A DNA stretch of 5,912 bases from Clostridia bacterium (GTDB lineage: Bacteria > Bacillota > Clostridia > Oscillospirales > Acutalibacteraceae), in NCBI GenBank assembly GCA_017442445.1, contig JAFRZS010000242.1:1-5912 (forward strand). Reading direction: 5' to 3'. Both the position numbers and the translations under genes were made by a program. Positions within the stretch are counted from its first letter, which is position 1. Each line of letters opens with the position of its first letter. Below the pieces are notes generated by a model. The model made no database searches. It was given only the letters and a program-made list of their open reading frames with translations, and was not told where the DNA came from. Below are positions 5,251 through 5,912 of the stretch, piece after piece.

Positions 5251-5912
5251 GAGTTTACCTCCTGAGTCTGATATTTTTCAGCCTGAAGATTGAACATATA
5301 AGCATATTGACCATTAAGCTTCATAAGCTCTTCGTGACTTCCGCTTTCAATTATGCGACCCTTTTCCATCATGAAAATACGGTCTGCATTTCTCGTTGTT
5401 GAAAGTCTGTGCGAAATAAATATAACGGTTTTATCCTCTGCTGCTTCAATCATCGACTGATTGAGTTCATACTCTGAAATCGGGTCAAGATTTGCAGACG
5501 GCTCATCAAGAATAACATAAGGACATTGTTTATAGAAGGCTCTCGCGATTGCAACTTTCTGTTCTTCACCGCCTGATAACATCATACCCTCATCGTTAAA
5601 TTCCCTGAGTAATACTGTATCAACTCCGTCAGGTAACTCCTTTTTGAAGCCTGCATGATTGAGCGCATTTTCAACTCTGTCTTTGTCATAATCAATATCT
5701 AATGCTACATTTTCACCGATTGTTGCGCTGAAAATTTTAAAATCCTGAAATACTGCAGCAAAGCGATTTCTGTGAGAAGAAATCGTTTCTTCTTTTATAT
5801 TTCTTCCGTCAATTATAATCTCACCGCTGTCAACATCATAAAGGCGGAGCAGAAGGTTTGTAAGTGTTGTCTTGCCGGCACCGTTATATCCGACAAGTGC
5901 AATCTTCTCGCC
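5247..5912 (-). CDS. ABC exporter ATP-binding domain, C-terminal part (truncated by window end)
   Basis: The frame runs from the last base of the window to TGA at 5249-5247, giving 221 residues; the start and presumably the membrane domain lie beyond the window. All nucleotide-binding elements are present: Walker A GYNGAGKTT (residues 8-16 of the visible part), Q-loop Gln56 in VFQDF, signature LSGGE at 112-116, Walker B VILDEP with catalytic Glu137, D-loop ANLDP at 140-144, and switch His168 in ISHR. The C-terminal GRIIESGSHEEL is typical of exporter-type (MsbA/multidrug-like) half transporters with fused membrane and ATPase domains. With an intact Glu and signature, this domain should be catalytically active. 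ATG 5585 is internal. The stop overlaps the GH16 start as ATGA, so both genes share an mRNA and probably ribosomes. The transported substrate is unknown. Confidence 0.92.
   Translation of the reverse strand, partial: GEKIALVGYNGAGKTTLTNLLLRLYDVDSGEIIIDGRNIKEETISSHRNRFAAVFQDFKIFSATIGENVALDIDYDKDRVENALNHAGFKKELPDGVDTVLLREFNDEGMMLSGGEEQKVAIARAFYKQCPYVILDEPSANLDPISEYELNQSMIEAAEDKTVIFISHRLSTTRNADRIFMMEKGRIIESGSHEELMKLNGQYAYMFNLQAEKYQTQEVNS

Noticed and set aside
5096..5293. Plus-strand open frame across the GH16/ABC junction
   Set aside because: It is antisense to two clearly recognised proteins and has no start signals or homology-like motifs.

Overview
The window is AT-rich with compact gene packing, strong AGGAGG-type ribosome binding sites, a consensus sigma-A promoter, and hairpin-plus-U terminators. 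Together with the protein types, this points to a low-GC Gram-positive bacterium, most likely a gut or rumen clostridium (Ruminococcus-like Oscillospiraceae). That assignment is inference from style; there is no 16S or other marker gene.

Layout. (1) 1-468, plus strand: the C-terminal 155 residues of a cation diffusion facilitator metal exporter, with what looks like a duplicated cytoplasmic metal-sensing domain. (2) 496-653: a self-contained tRNA-Gln(CUG) unit with a perfect TTGACA-17-TATAAT promoter, a tRNA with encoded CCA, and a terminator with a 20-bp perfect stem. (3) 656-821: a non-coding array of seven small hairpins separated by TGAAAT in its left half and by the reverse complement ATTTCA in its right half, four copies of each. 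This is the most unusual structure in the window. (4) 876-1157: a small basic, Lys/Asn-rich protein of unknown function with its own ribosome binding site, whose stop codon lies inside its terminator. (5) 1228-4303: a two-gene operon encoding a 725-residue cytoplasmic protein resembling (alpha/alpha)-toroid polysaccharide lyases, and a divergent nucleoside-hydrolase-fold protein. (6) 4308-4346: a hairpin between convergent operons that can terminate both. (7) 4351-5912, minus strand: the ATP-binding domain of an ABC exporter (cut by the window end), overlapping by ATGA with a downstream exported GH16 beta-glucanase gene.

Working together. The lyase-like and nucleoside-hydrolase-like proteins are 7 bases apart and very probably co-translated, so they are likely steps in one intracellular saccharide or glycoside pathway. 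The GH16 enzyme would act outside the cell on beta-1,3 or mixed-linkage glucans. Its coupling to an exporter gene suggests shared expression rather than a proven functional link. The best candidates for something undescribed are the inverted hairpin ladder at 656-821 and the lyase-like/hydrolase-like pair, whose hydrolase has replaced several canonical catalytic positions.
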